From Jeotgalicoccus saudimassiliensis (GTDB lineage: Bacteria; Bacillota; Bacilli; Staphylococcales; Salinicoccaceae): 64,000 bases of DNA. The notes below the pieces were generated by a model. The model saw nothing but the letters and a program-made list of their open reading frames with translations, made no database searches and was not told the origin of the DNA. A program made the position numbers and the translations under genes. The DNA is taken from contig NZ_CCSE01000001.1 of NCBI RefSeq assembly GCF_000756715.1, positions 1,890,001-1,954,000 on the forward strand. Reading direction: 5' to 3'. Below, in pieces: positions 1 through 8,557 of this stretch (position 1 is the stretch's first letter; every line of letters starts with the position of its first letter).

Positions 1-2
1 TT

Positions 3-1076
3 GGAACGCGTAATTAATCCGATTAATGTATTGTTTTCATCCACTACAGGTATGTTTCTGACGTTTCGTTTTAAAATAGTGCGGACGGAATCCTGAAGTT
101 TTGAATCGATGCCGATTTTGTATATGTCGCGGCCCATTAAATCAACGATATCCATACCTTTACGGTATCCTTCGTTAATATCTTCAATGTCGATAAAGCC
201 GAGCAGTTTCTTCTTGCTGTCGGTAACGAGAATCGTATCGATACGTTTTTCACGCATCAGGGCGATACATTCGTTAATCGATTTATCGACTGTTATGCTG
301 ACAGGTGTAATCATTGCATCAGCGACGGTACGCATATTCGGACGGTCCTGAATTAAACGGCCTTCACCGATAAAGTCGCGTACGAAATCATTGGCAGGGT
401 TGCGGAGAATTTCATCCGGAGTATCGAACTGGATAATTTCACCGTGACTCATAATGCAGATTCTGTCTGCGAGTTTAATTGCTTCATCCATATCGTGTGT
501 GACAAAAATAAATGTTTTGCCGAGTTTCTGCTGGAGTTCTTTAACTAAATCCTGGAGTGTGTCGCGGGTAATAGGATCGAGTGCGCCAAACGGCTCATCC
601 ATCAGGATGATGTCCTGTTCTGCTGCAAGTGCACGGACAACACCGATACGCTGCTGCTGTCCGCCGGACAGTTCAGAAGGGTAGCGTTGTAAAAATTCTT
701 CAGGCAGGTCGACGAGTTTTATTAACTCTTTCGCCTTCCTGTCTTTATCTTCCTCAGACCATTTTAAAAGTCTCGGAACAAGTGTAATGTTTTCTTTGAT
801 CGTCATGTGCGGCAAAAGTCCAATCTGCTGAATCACATAGCCGATACTGCGGCGCAGTTCCACCGGGTTTTTCTTGGTGATATCTTTACCGTTTATCGTA
901 ATCGTCCCGGAGGTCGGTTCGATCATCCGGTTAATCATGCGGAGTGCGGTCGTTTTACCACTCCCGCTGGTACCGATAAATGCGATAAATTCACCTTCCT
1001 GAATATCGAGGGAAATGTCGTTAACGGCTTTCTTACTGCCGCCGTAAATCTTAGTTAAATTCTTTATGCTTAACAT
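3..1076 (-). CDS. opuCA: Osmoprotectant ABC transporter ATP-binding protein with CBS domains (partial)
   Basis: Cytoplasmic ATPase subunit of a glycine betaine/carnitine/choline importer. The first 358 residues are visible and the C-terminus runs off the left edge. Visible are Walker A (GTSGSGKTT, about residue 36), the Q-loop (VIQQIGLLPHM), the signature LSGGQQQR, Walker B (IILMDEPFGALD) and the switch His in VTHDMDEA. Two CBS motifs follow from about residue 255; in this family they sense ionic strength. The start ATG at 1076 is preceded on the reverse strand by AAAGGAG with 7-base spacing. Permease and binding-protein genes would be expected beyond the window edge. OpuAA or another QAT-family ATPase is an alternative name. 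Confidence 0.9.
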   Translation of the reverse strand, partial: MLSIKNLTKIYGGSKKAVNDISLDIQEGEFIAFIGTSGSGKTTALRMINRMIEPTSGTITINGKDITKKNPVELRRSIGYVIQQIGLLPHMTIKENITLVPRLLKWSEEDKDRKAKELIKLVDLPEEFLQRYPSELSGGQQQRIGVVRALAAEQDIILMDEPFGALDPITRDTLQDLVKELQQKLGKTFIFVTHDMDEAIKLADRICIMSHGEIIQFDTPDEILRNPANDFVRDFIGEGRLIQDRPNMRTVADAMITPVSITVDKSINECIALMREKRIDTILVTDSKKKLLGFIDIEDINEGYRKGMDIVDLMGRDIYKIGIDSKLQDSVRTILKRNVRNIPVVDENNTLIGLITRS

Positions 1077-1328
1077 AGTCGTCTCCTTTACTTTATAAAG
1101 TTGAGCAAATTTATACTTAATGATTATAACATACTTTGGAATACTATTTCAGATATCTGATTATGTAAGCGATTTAAAAATGCGTATTTACGCTTTTTAA
1201 TTGCTTTAATGTGAAAAAAAACACTGTAATTTAATTAGGATAAAAAATAAAATAAGTGAATTTAAATTTCGCGTTAATTTGAAAACATGATAGAATGAAA
1301 TAAAACATGCTATAGAAGGGGAATGCCA

Positions 1329-2243
1329 ATGTTGTCATTATTAATGATTGTAGTGCCTGTCTTTTTAGTTTTTGTGATCGGTTTTACAGCACAGAAACTG
1401 CTGAAAATGGACATTAAATCTGTATCATCCGTGTCGCTTTACATATTATTTCCCTGCCTTGCATTTACGACGTTTTATACAAACCCTTTGGATGGGGAAT
1501 TTTTATACGCATTGTTTTATTCGGTAATTCTAATGCTCACCTTAACGCTGGTTACAATCGTAATTGCGTCCGTGCTGAAATACAGCCGTGCGGAAATTGG
1601 TGCAATGCTGCTTGGTGTACTGTTTCCAAACAGCGGAAATTACGGTGCACCGGTAGTGCTGTTCGCGATTAATGCGGCGGCATTTGACTATGCGATTATG
1701 CTGACTGTAATACATACGTTTATTATCAGCACAGTCGGAATATTCATTGCCTCATACGGTAACGGTGCGGCAATTACTGTGCGGGAAGGCATACGCAGTG
1801 TCATGCGGGTACCTGTTATATATGCTGTAATGATTGCAGTAATTATGCAGCTTTTAAATTTTGATATACCGCCGCAGTTTATGGAAGTGATTGAAATGAT
1901 TGGAGCGGCATCGATTCCAATCGTTATGCTGATACTCGGCATGCAGCTCGCGGATATGAAGCTTGGCCACAGTAAAATCACGGAAGTAACAGGGCTGGTT
2001 GTCATGCGTATGGTGGTATCCCCGCTCATTGCGATGGTACTGACATTGTTCATGCCGATTGATGAAATATTTAAACTGGTGTTTATCATACTGAACGCAA
2101 TGCCGGTGGCCGCGAATGCCACGATGATTGCCGCAGCGTACAATACAAAGCCGGATACAGTTTCCCTTGGGGCGTTCGTAACGACTGTATTGAGCCTGAT
2201 TGCGCTCCCGGTATGGCTGTATGTACTTGGAATCGGGATGTAG
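1329..2243 (+). CDS. AEC-family (auxin efflux carrier/malate permease) transporter
   Basis: Integral membrane protein of about 304 residues with roughly ten hydrophobic segments and the family's two-halved organisation. A conserved region with the NSGNYGAPV motif lies near residue 100, and NAMPVAANATMIA near residue 255. AEC members export or exchange organic acids or amino acids; the substrate cannot be read from sequence. Two ATGs are possible. AAGGGG at 1316-1321 is only one base from ATG 1323 but seven bases from ATG 1329, so 1329 is preferred. The gene stands alone. Confidence 0.85.
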   Translation: MLSLLMIVVPVFLVFVIGFTAQKLLKMDIKSVSSVSLYILFPCLAFTTFYTNPLDGEFLYALFYSVILMLTLTLVTIVIASVLKYSRAEIGAMLLGVLFPNSGNYGAPVVLFAINAAAFDYAIMLTVIHTFIISTVGIFIASYGNGAAITVREGIRSVMRVPVIYAVMIAVIMQLLNFDIPPQFMEVIEMIGAASIPIVMLILGMQLADMKLGHSKITEVTGLVVMRMVVSPLIAMVLTLFMPIDEIFKLVFIILNAMPVAANATMIAAAYNTKPDTVSLGAFVTTVLSLIALPVWLYVLGIGM

Positions 2244-2320
2244 TAAATATATTTAATTAAAGATTTGTATGTATTATTGTACTGTTCTTCGTAAAGTAAT
2301 CGAAACTTTCTGAATACTTA

Positions 2321-2350
2321 TTGACACTAACAGTTAAAAAGTGGTAATTT
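2321..2350 (+). promoter_or_regulatory. Candidate promoter of a short transcript
   Basis: TTGACA (2321-2326), an 18-base spacer and TAATTT (2345-2350) form a sigma-A-like promoter. It would start transcription near 2356, in the gap after the AEC gene and only about 45 bases before a strong terminator. Confidence 0.45.
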
Positions 2351-2399
2351 AGACCTTAACTAAACTTTACATAGCCGATTTAAACTATATAACCCCTTA

Positions 2400-2440
2400 G
2401 CAGGCACTTTCCACCCGGGAAAGTGTCTGCTCTCTTTTTT
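2400..2440 (+). terminator. Rho-independent terminator
   Basis: A stem of about 13 bp (GCAGGCACTTTCC pairing with GGAAAGTGTCTGC, loop ACCCG) is followed by CTCTTTTTT. It could end the AEC transcript, or a short RNA started at about 2356. Confidence 0.85.
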
Positions 2441-2507
2441 ATAGATTGCAAAAAGGCTCTTTTGGGTATATTTAATATTAAGCGATATAAATATAGGGGG
2501 AGTTATT

Positions 2508-3041
2508 GTGAAAAACCGATATACTGCTGATATTGAATATTTAACAGTAGGGCTGGAAAACGCATCGATTGAAGTGGAGGCTTTTGTAAATCTCGGCTGT
2601 CCGTACAGCGCGAAGTTCTTTGAAATTGCATCCAATGTCATTAAACCTTATACAGACAGCGGGCATGTGAAGTTTGTTGTGAAGCATGTGGACCGTACGA
2701 AAGATCAGCTGCTCCGCGGCACGATTGCCAATAACTATGTGGACCACGACGATCCGGTGGAAGGCTTCGCGGCGATGAAAAAATTATTCCGGACGCAGAG
2801 ATCATGGGTGAAGAGTTTCAGAAAGACGCTTGAAATGTGTGAAGATGAACTTGGACTTCCTGAGCAAACTGCCGCTTATGAACGCGGTGCAGCAGTGCTG
2901 GAAGATTTTAATGAACGCGGACTGAAGATTGTGCCGACTGTATTTATTAACGGGGAACATCTTACAGAATATAAGCCGGCAGATCAGAGTGATGAAGAGA
3001 TCGGCAGGTTATTTACTGAAAGAATAGAGTCATTGAAATAG
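2508..3041 (+). CDS. DsbA-like thioredoxin-fold protein, single-cysteine CPYS site
   Basis: Predicted cytoplasmic thioredoxin-fold protein of 177 residues, of the DsbA/Thioredoxin_4 group. The N-terminal beta strand leads into NLGCPYS (Cys31), which replaces the usual CxxC, so only the nucleophilic cysteine is kept. The helical insertion lies around residues 70-125, and the cis-proline motif IVPTVFING near residue 145. There is no signal peptide. The start is GTG 2508 with GGGGGAG seven bases before it. A candidate promoter (TTGCAA, 17 bases, TATTTA) lies at about 2446-2474. Substrate unknown. A single-Cys site suggests a reductase or thiol-transfer role rather than disulfide formation. Confidence 0.75.
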   Translation: MKNRYTADIEYLTVGLENASIEVEAFVNLGCPYSAKFFEIASNVIKPYTDSGHVKFVVKHVDRTKDQLLRGTIANNYVDHDDPVEGFAAMKKLFRTQRSWVKSFRKTLEMCEDELGLPEQTAAYERGAAVLEDFNERGLKIVPTVFINGEHLTEYKPADQSDEEIGRLFTERIESLK

Positions 3042-3098
3042 GCTGGAGTTTCCAGTCTGTTTTCTTTTAGTGTATATTACTCGTAAGGAGATGAAGTG

Positions 3099-3371
3099 AT
3101 GAAGTATTTCGCAGTGTTTTTATCGATGAAAGATGAAGAGTTATCGCGTATACACAGACAGAAACATCTGGACTTTTTGGCACAGAAGAGAGAGTCCGGC
3201 ACTGTACTGATGAACGGCAGGTTCACAGACGGTACAGGCGGTCTTATTATTTACCGTGCTGAAAATGAAGAGTCAGCGGTCTCACTCGTAAAACAGGATC
3301 CCTACATTTCGCTGGGTGCGAGAGATTATGAAATCCGTGAATGGGATATGGAAACAAATTACGAGTTTTAA
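3099..3371 (+). CDS. YciI-like (YCII) domain protein
   Basis: Small cytoplasmic protein of 90 residues with the ferredoxin-like YCII fold. Family hallmarks are the N-terminal strand KYFAVFLSMKD, the conserved His in RQKHLDFL (about residue 22) and the late segment VKQDPYISLGA. Family members are dehydrochlorinase-like or of unknown function. ATG 3099 is preferred over GTG 3096 because AAGGAG (3085-3090) then has 8-base spacing. It lies between the DsbA-like gene and the metallopeptidase, in the same direction. Confidence 0.75.
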   Translation: MKYFAVFLSMKDEELSRIHRQKHLDFLAQKRESGTVLMNGRFTDGTGGLIIYRAENEESAVSLVKQDPYISLGARDYEIREWDMETNYEF

Positions 3372-3386
3372 AAGTTCGGAGTGATA

Positions 3387-4730
3387 ATGATGAAGTCAGC
3401 TAAGAGAGTTACATTATTAATACTGGGAGTACTATTATTATGGGCACCGGGAATTCATGCACAGGAAGCAATCAATCCTTATTTGCAGAATATGGTGGAG
3501 GTACGGGCATCATCCGATGAAAGCTGGCAGGAAGCCCAGCAGATGATCAGCCGTATGAATCATGTGGAAAACAGCATTTTGTATCAGACGAGCAGCAACG
3601 GTGCAGTATTTATACTCGCTGATACACCGATTACAGAGCAGCCGGAATTCGAGCATTTAAAAGGCGTGGTACCGAGGGGCCATACAAACTCCTGGGATGA
3701 AATTCCGGGTGCAGGAGGACACGTATCCATGGCGCGTATTGGATACAGTGCGTATGGCAGAGGCCATTCGGCAGTCAATCTTGAACTCCATGAATACGGA
3801 CATGTCGTCGACTCATTTACAGTCGGCGTGCAGGTAAGTGAAACAGAGGAGTTCAGAGCGATTCATGCTGCTGAGGTGGATTCTCTGATGAACAGCAACT
3901 CACAGCGTGATTATTACGATATCGTTGAAGAATATTTCGGTGAAACATTCGCGATGTATTACTACACAGCGGAATCACGTGCGGAACTGGCAGAGAAAGC
4001 ACCGAGAACATTTGCGTTCTTTGATGACTTTAACCATCGTATTTTATCGACCGGAGAAGTGACAGGGAACACTGTAACAATGTACTGGGATCTGCATGAA
4101 GATGCCGTGGAATACGAAATGTTCCGGAACGGTGAATCTGTCGGTACGACAGCAGACAGCAGCTTCAGAATCGAAGGATTAAATACGGATACAACTTACG
4201 ATTTTAAAGTTGTCGCAAAAAATGCGGGCGGTGAAGAAATCTATACATCCTATACACGTTCGGCACTGACAGGCAGCGTGCCGGATGCAGATACGACCGA
4301 ACTTGAAGCAACAATTTCAGAAGTTGAAGCGGCCTATCAGGACCGTGAGATGGGACAGCCGCTGACAAGAGCGCTGGCCAATGCAAAGAGTTATATATCT
4401 GATGTGTATAGTCCGAAACAGGATGAGGTGGATAACTTAAACAGTTATCTGCAGGAAACATGGGAAGCCGATGAAGCAGCACAGCAGGCAGCAGAAGAAC
4501 AGCGGCTGCGTGAAGAACAGGAAGCTCGTGAAGAAGCAGAACGTAAAGCTGAAGAAGAACGAATAGCAAAAGAAAAACAAGAAGCGCAGGAAGCGGCAGA
4601 ACGTGAAAAAGCTGCAGAAGAAGCAAGAAAACAGGAACTTCAGGATACGATTATTAAAATAACAATTGGTGCAGGAGTAATTATTGCTGCAGTTATAGGA
4701 ATAATTGTGTACAGGAAGAAGAGAAAATAA
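3387..4730 (+). CDS. Secreted, membrane-anchored ATLF-type (lethal factor-like) zinc metallopeptidase
   Basis: About 447 residues. A signal peptide (residues 1-25, ending GIHA) is followed by a peptidase domain (about 30-220) with the zinc motif HEYGH (135-139). The downstream signature EEYFGETFAMYY (181-192) supplies the expected Tyr183 and Glu186, and APRTFAFF follows. This pattern matches the anthrax lethal factor-related / Pro-Pro endopeptidase group. Then come a fibronectin type III-like domain (about 222-298), a Glu/Ala/Lys-rich coiled coil (about 340-420), a transmembrane helix and the tail YRKKRK. No LPxTG is present, so it is probably held in the membrane with the peptidase outside. 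GGAG at 3378-3381 supports a start at 3387 or 3390. The substrate is unknown. Confidence 0.8.
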   Translation: MMKSAKRVTLLILGVLLLWAPGIHAQEAINPYLQNMVEVRASSDESWQEAQQMISRMNHVENSILYQTSSNGAVFILADTPITEQPEFEHLKGVVPRGHTNSWDEIPGAGGHVSMARIGYSAYGRGHSAVNLELHEYGHVVDSFTVGVQVSETEEFRAIHAAEVDSLMNSNSQRDYYDIVEEYFGETFAMYYYTAESRAELAEKAPRTFAFFDDFNHRILSTGEVTGNTVTMYWDLHEDAVEYEMFRNGESVGTTADSSFRIEGLNTDTTYDFKVVAKNAGGEEIYTSYTRSALTGSVPDADTTELEATISEVEAAYQDREMGQPLTRALANAKSYISDVYSPKQDEVDNLNSYLQETWEADEAAQQAAEEQRLREEQEAREEAERKAEEERIAKEKQEAQEAAEREKAAEEARKQELQDTIIKITIGAGVIIAAVIGIIVYRKKRK

Positions 4731-4740
4731 TATTGTTTAA

Positions 4741-4775
4741 AAAAGCTCTCAGAATATTTTTCTGAGAGCTTTTAT
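4741..4775 (+). terminator. Rho-independent terminator
   Basis: AAAGCTCTCAGA pairs with TCTGAGAGCTTT and is followed by a T-rich tract; it ends the metallopeptidase transcript. Confidence 0.85.
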
Positions 4776-4848
4776 ATTTTTAAAATAATTGAAAGAATTA
4801 TTAGAAAGGTTATTGTAATATTCATCGTTACATTGTAAGATTGTCATA

Positions 4849-4859
4849 TTGTATTACAA
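4849..4859 (+). promoter_or_regulatory. Candidate GntR/FadR-type operator before the TAXI-TRAP operon
   Basis: TTGTATTACAA is a perfect palindrome that fits the FadR-subfamily consensus TNGTNNNACNA. It overlaps a plausible -10 (TATTAC, 4852-4857), 18 bases after TTACAT (4828-4833). The likely ligand-responsive repressor is the GntR/FCD protein encoded third in the same operon. Confidence 0.5.
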
Positions 4860-4895
4860 ATGTAAGCGCATTCAATTAAAAGGGGGGTAGGCCTT

Positions 4896-5915
4896 ATGAA
4901 AAAAGGTTTATCAGTAATTATGATTTTACTTATGTCACTCAGTGTTCTGGCAGGTTGTAATTTTGAAAAGAAAGAAATTTATAACATTGCAACAGCCTCG
5001 ACAGGCGGTACTTATTATCCGATTGGTGTCGGTATGGGACAGCTTTGGACAGAGCACTACAGAGACCAGAATATTAAATTTAACGGACAATCATCGGCCG
5101 GATCAGTAGAAAATATTGATCTGATGAAAAATGGTGAGGCAGATATGTCGATTCTTCAAAACCTGATTTCGACGCAAGCTTATGAAGGCAGCGGCGTATT
5201 TGAAGGAAATGAATATAAAGATTTAAGAGCAATTGGGATGATCTGGCCAAACGTAGAACATTTCGTATTAATGAACAGTGAAGTTGATAGCGGCGACATT
5301 TCAGACATTGAAGGGAATTCATTCTCGGTTGGACCGCAGGCAAGTGGAACAGAACAGTCGACTATGACAATGATGGAAGGTATCGGACTCGATAAGAGTA
5401 ATATCCGACCTGAATATCTTGGTTATGACGATACTATTTCTTCAATGAGAGACGGAAGACTGGATGGCGGTTCACTGCCGGCCGGTGTCCCGGTTTCTGC
5501 TATTACTGACATGCTCGCAAGTAATTTAAGTGCGACTATTTTAGAAGTGACGGATGAACAGCTTGCACAGATTAATGAAGTAGCTGATGCATGGTATCCA
5601 TATACAATAGAAGCGGGAACATACCCACGTCAGGAAGAGGATATCCAGACGATTGCCCAGCCGAACGTACTGGTGGCAACACCGGAAATGGATACAGAGT
5701 TTGTTTATGATTTAACGAAGATTTTATATGAGAATCAGGAATTTATGATAGGTGTTCATAATTCAGCGAAAGAGATGAAAGTAGAAACAGCACTGGAAGG
5801 TTTAAATACACCACTTCATGCTGGTGCTTACAAATACTTTGACGAGCAGGGACTGGATATCCCAGAGAAACTGAAACCGATCGAATTAGATGAGGAGGCT
5901 GAGGAAAATGAGTAA
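4896..5915 (+). CDS. TAXI-family TRAP transporter solute-binding lipoprotein
   Basis: Extracytoplasmic binding protein of 339 residues. The N-terminus has a hydrophobic stretch ending in the lipobox LAGC (Cys20), so it is probably a lipoprotein. The mature start NIATASTGGTYYPIGVGMG is typical of TAXI receptors, as are GSVENI and SVGPQASGTE further on. Characterised TAXI proteins bind glutamate and related C5 dicarboxylates. Here the downstream oxidases point to a 2-hydroxy acid such as 2-hydroxyglutarate (inference). It has a strong SD (AAAGGGGGG) and is the first gene of the operon, overlapping the permease by 8 bases. Confidence 0.9.
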   Translation: MKKGLSVIMILLMSLSVLAGCNFEKKEIYNIATASTGGTYYPIGVGMGQLWTEHYRDQNIKFNGQSSAGSVENIDLMKNGEADMSILQNLISTQAYEGSGVFEGNEYKDLRAIGMIWPNVEHFVLMNSEVDSGDISDIEGNSFSVGPQASGTEQSTMTMMEGIGLDKSNIRPEYLGYDDTISSMRDGRLDGGSLPAGVPVSAITDMLASNLSATILEVTDEQLAQINEVADAWYPYTIEAGTYPRQEEDIQTIAQPNVLVATPEMDTEFVYDLTKILYENQEFMIGVHNSAKEMKVETALEGLNTPLHAGAYKYFDEQGLDIPEKLKPIELDEEAEENE

Positions 5916-7860
5916 TACTCAAGAACCGGTAATTGAAGAAATATCTCCTGAGGAATACAGAGAGCAGCGATTGCAGGGGTGGCCGGCTAAAGCAGCAGCG
6001 ATTATTGGGATTATACTCGCTGTATTTGTCTTACTGACATCGAGTTATTTAAATATGCAGGAGTTTTACAGAAATACGATTTTTCTTATCCTAGTCGTCG
6101 TTCTCGGTTTTTTTATTTATCCTGTAAATAAGAAAAAGCCCGGACAGAAGTTTTCATATTTTGACCTGGGTCTCGCAGCATTGGGGATTGTGTCTATAGG
6201 TTATATCACACTGACCTATACTAATCTTCATGTCGAAAGAATGTCGCAGGCAACTACTGTCGATTACGTATTCGCAATTATATGTATCGCGGTATTATTT
6301 GAAATTACCCGCCGTTCAATCGGCTGGTTTATACCAATTTTAAGTGTGCTGGCAATGGTGTATGCAGTATATGGGGCATACTTCCCGATAGACTTTGCAC
6401 ATTCAGGGTTCAGCATGGAAAGATTACTTTACAGAATTTATATGACTTCTAACGGTATATTCGGAAGTACATTATCTATCGCATCAACTTATATTGTGCT
6501 GTTTATCTTATTTGGTGCATTCCTGAGTGCCAGCGGCGCAAGTAAACTGTTTAATGATCTGGCGCTTGCGATTGCAGGACAGCGACGCGGCGGACCTGCA
6601 CAGGTTGCCGTTATTACAAGTGCACTGACAGGAACATTAAACGGGAGTGCGGTTGCTAACGTTGCAACGACAGGTGCTTTTACAATTCCATTAATGAAAA
6701 GTATTGGTTTAAAACCTCGCTTTGCCGCGGGTGTTGAAGCAGCAGCGTCAACCGGTGGAATGATTATGCCGCCGATTATGGGAGCTGCAGCTTTCATCAT
6801 GGCAGGTTTCCTCGGAGTTCCGTACACAGTTATTGTTGTTGCAGGAATCATACCAGCGTTACTGTATTACCTCGCATTAATTTTTGCAGTGGATACAGAG
6901 GCTAAAAAGCAAGGATTGAAAGGTCTGAGCAAAGATAATATTCCTGAGATAAAAGCAGTACTGCTTGAAAGAGGTGCGCTGCTGATACCGATTATAGTGG
7001 TATTCATCGTATTACTGACTGGGCGTACAGCAATTATGGCAGGTTTTGCAGGAATTATAGCAGCAATAATTACATCGTACTTAACGAAAGATAAAACGAA
7101 CAGAATTACATTTACGAAGTTTTTTGCAGCACTCAATGATGGTGCAAGAGGATCAGTTCAGGTTGCGATCGCCTGTGCGTCCGTAGGAATTATTATTGCA
7201 GTAGTGTCAATGAGCGGTGTCGGTTCAATGCTGGCATACAATGTTATCGATATTGCAGGAGGAAACTTATTCCTTATCCTTATTATGGTAATGGCCACAT
7301 GTATTGTACTGAGCTTTGGTTTACCATCTACAGCACTTTATATCGTTGTTGCAGTTACAGCAGCACCTGCTCTTGTTCAGGCAGGAATTACGCCGCTGGC
7401 AGCTCATTTCTTTGTATTCTATTTCGGAGCAATGTCGAACGTAACACCGCCTGTAGCACTGGCAGCATACACAGGTGCAGGTATCGCAAATGCCGATCCA
7501 ATGCAGACATCATGGACTGCACTGAGACTGGCGTTACCTGGATTTATCATTCCGTTTATCATCGCTTACGACCCGATCTTATTACTGGATACTACTGATG
7601 GTCCGATTGATTATCTGAGATTAGCGATTGTGGTAGTGACAGCTATAATAGGTGTATATGCACTGGCAGTTGGACTTGGTAAATTTATTAAGACAAGACT
7701 TAATATAGTCGAACAGCTGGCAATGATGGCAGTAGCGTTCTTATTAATAACAACTGATCAGATGATGGATGTTATTGGACTTGCTCTGTTTGCAGTTGTG
7801 ATGGTTATCCATTATGCAAGAAGCAGAAAAAAGGTGGAAATGAGCGATGGAGCCTATTAA
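5908..7860 (+). CDS. TAXI-type TRAP transporter fused permease (DctQM fusion)
   Basis: Large integral membrane protein of about 650 residues with around 16-18 hydrophobic helices. The N-terminal part corresponds to the small DctQ-like subunit and the rest to the large DctM-like subunit, the fusion usual for TAXI systems. Conserved segments include SALTGTLNGSAVANVATTG (about residues 236-254) and ASTGGMIMPPIMGAAAF. A similar duplicated stretch, FGLPSTALY and SNVTPPVALAA, lies in the second half. The start ATG 5908 has GAGGAGGCTGAGG in front and overlaps the end of the binding-protein gene; the 3' end overlaps the GntR gene. Transport is ion-coupled in this family. Confidence 0.9.
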   Translation: MSNTQEPVIEEISPEEYREQRLQGWPAKAAAIIGIILAVFVLLTSSYLNMQEFYRNTIFLILVVVLGFFIYPVNKKKPGQKFSYFDLGLAALGIVSIGYITLTYTNLHVERMSQATTVDYVFAIICIAVLFEITRRSIGWFIPILSVLAMVYAVYGAYFPIDFAHSGFSMERLLYRIYMTSNGIFGSTLSIASTYIVLFILFGAFLSASGASKLFNDLALAIAGQRRGGPAQVAVITSALTGTLNGSAVANVATTGAFTIPLMKSIGLKPRFAAGVEAAASTGGMIMPPIMGAAAFIMAGFLGVPYTVIVVAGIIPALLYYLALIFAVDTEAKKQGLKGLSKDNIPEIKAVLLERGALLIPIIVVFIVLLTGRTAIMAGFAGIIAAIITSYLTKDKTNRITFTKFFAALNDGARGSVQVAIACASVGIIIAVVSMSGVGSMLAYNVIDIAGGNLFLILIMVMATCIVLSFGLPSTALYIVVAVTAAPALVQAGITPLAAHFFVFYFGAMSNVTPPVALAAYTGAGIANADPMQTSWTALRLALPGFIIPFIIAYDPILLLDTTDGPIDYLRLAIVVVTAIIGVYALAVGLGKFIKTRLNIVEQLAMMAVAFLLITTDQMMDVIGLALFAVVMVIHYARSRKKVEMSDGAY

Positions 7861-8548
7861 GAAAGAGAAATTGTCAGATTTAATTTTCGACAATCTGATC
7901 GAGCAAATAAAAAGAGGGGATTACAAGATAGACGATAAACTCCCATCTGAGAATGAACTTGCTAAATACTATAAGGTGAGCCGCGTACCAATCAGAGAAG
8001 CATTAAGTAAGCTTATCTCGATCGGCTACGTGGAATCCAGCCAAGGCAAAGGGACATATGTAAAAAATACATCTGTTTCAGAACAGGTTAAACAGTTTAC
8101 TTATGGAACTTTTAATAAGAAGGAACTTTTTGATTTGCTGGAAATGAGAACGGTAATAGAAGTCCGTTCAGCATATTTCGCGGCAGAACGCAGAACTGAA
8201 GAAAATCTTTTGAAAATTGAAGAAGCACTGAATCATTTTAAAAAGATAACGACAGACCAGAGAATTATAGGTATGGAAGCGGACTACGATTTCCACAAGG
8301 CAGTAGTAATCTCGACTCAGAATGATTATCTGATTCAAACATTTAAAAATCTGCAGTCGGTACACCGCGATGCGCTGGAGTTTTCACTTAAACTGAATGT
8401 CGGTAAACCGAGGAAAAGAGAACAGGTTTATGATGAGCACGTGATTATTTACGATGCGATTAAAAATCAGCAGCCTGAACTTGCAGCTGACCTGATGAAA
8501 GAACATTTATTTAATATGAGAAGAAAACTTGGTGACGATAGAATTTAG
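7847..8548 (+). CDS. GntR-family regulator, FadR/FCD subfamily
   Basis: DNA-binding regulator of 233 residues. The N-terminal winged helix (about 8-75) contains LPSENELAKYYKVSRVPIRE and GYVESSQGKGTYV. The C-terminal all-helical FCD ligand domain contains EMRTVIEVRSAYFAAER and the metal/ligand His in DYDFHKAVV and HVIIYDAI. FCD proteins often bind the organic acid whose catabolism they control. Its position between the transporter and the oxidases, with 14-base overlap to the permease, makes it the likely local regulator. The TTGTATTACAA palindrome at 4849 is its candidate site. Confidence 0.9.
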   Translation: MEPIKKEKLSDLIFDNLIEQIKRGDYKIDDKLPSENELAKYYKVSRVPIREALSKLISIGYVESSQGKGTYVKNTSVSEQVKQFTYGTFNKKELFDLLEMRTVIEVRSAYFAAERRTEENLLKIEEALNHFKKITTDQRIIGMEADYDFHKAVVISTQNDYLIQTFKNLQSVHRDALEFSLKLNVGKPRKREQVYDEHVIIYDAIKNQQPELAADLMKEHLFNMRRKLGDDRI

Positions 8549-8557
8549 GTGGTTTAT

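Noticed and set aside
4660..4730. LPxTG cell-wall sorting signal at the end of the metallopeptidase
   Set aside because: The hydrophobic stretch and basic tail resemble one, but no LPxTG-like motif precedes them, so a plain membrane anchor is more likely.
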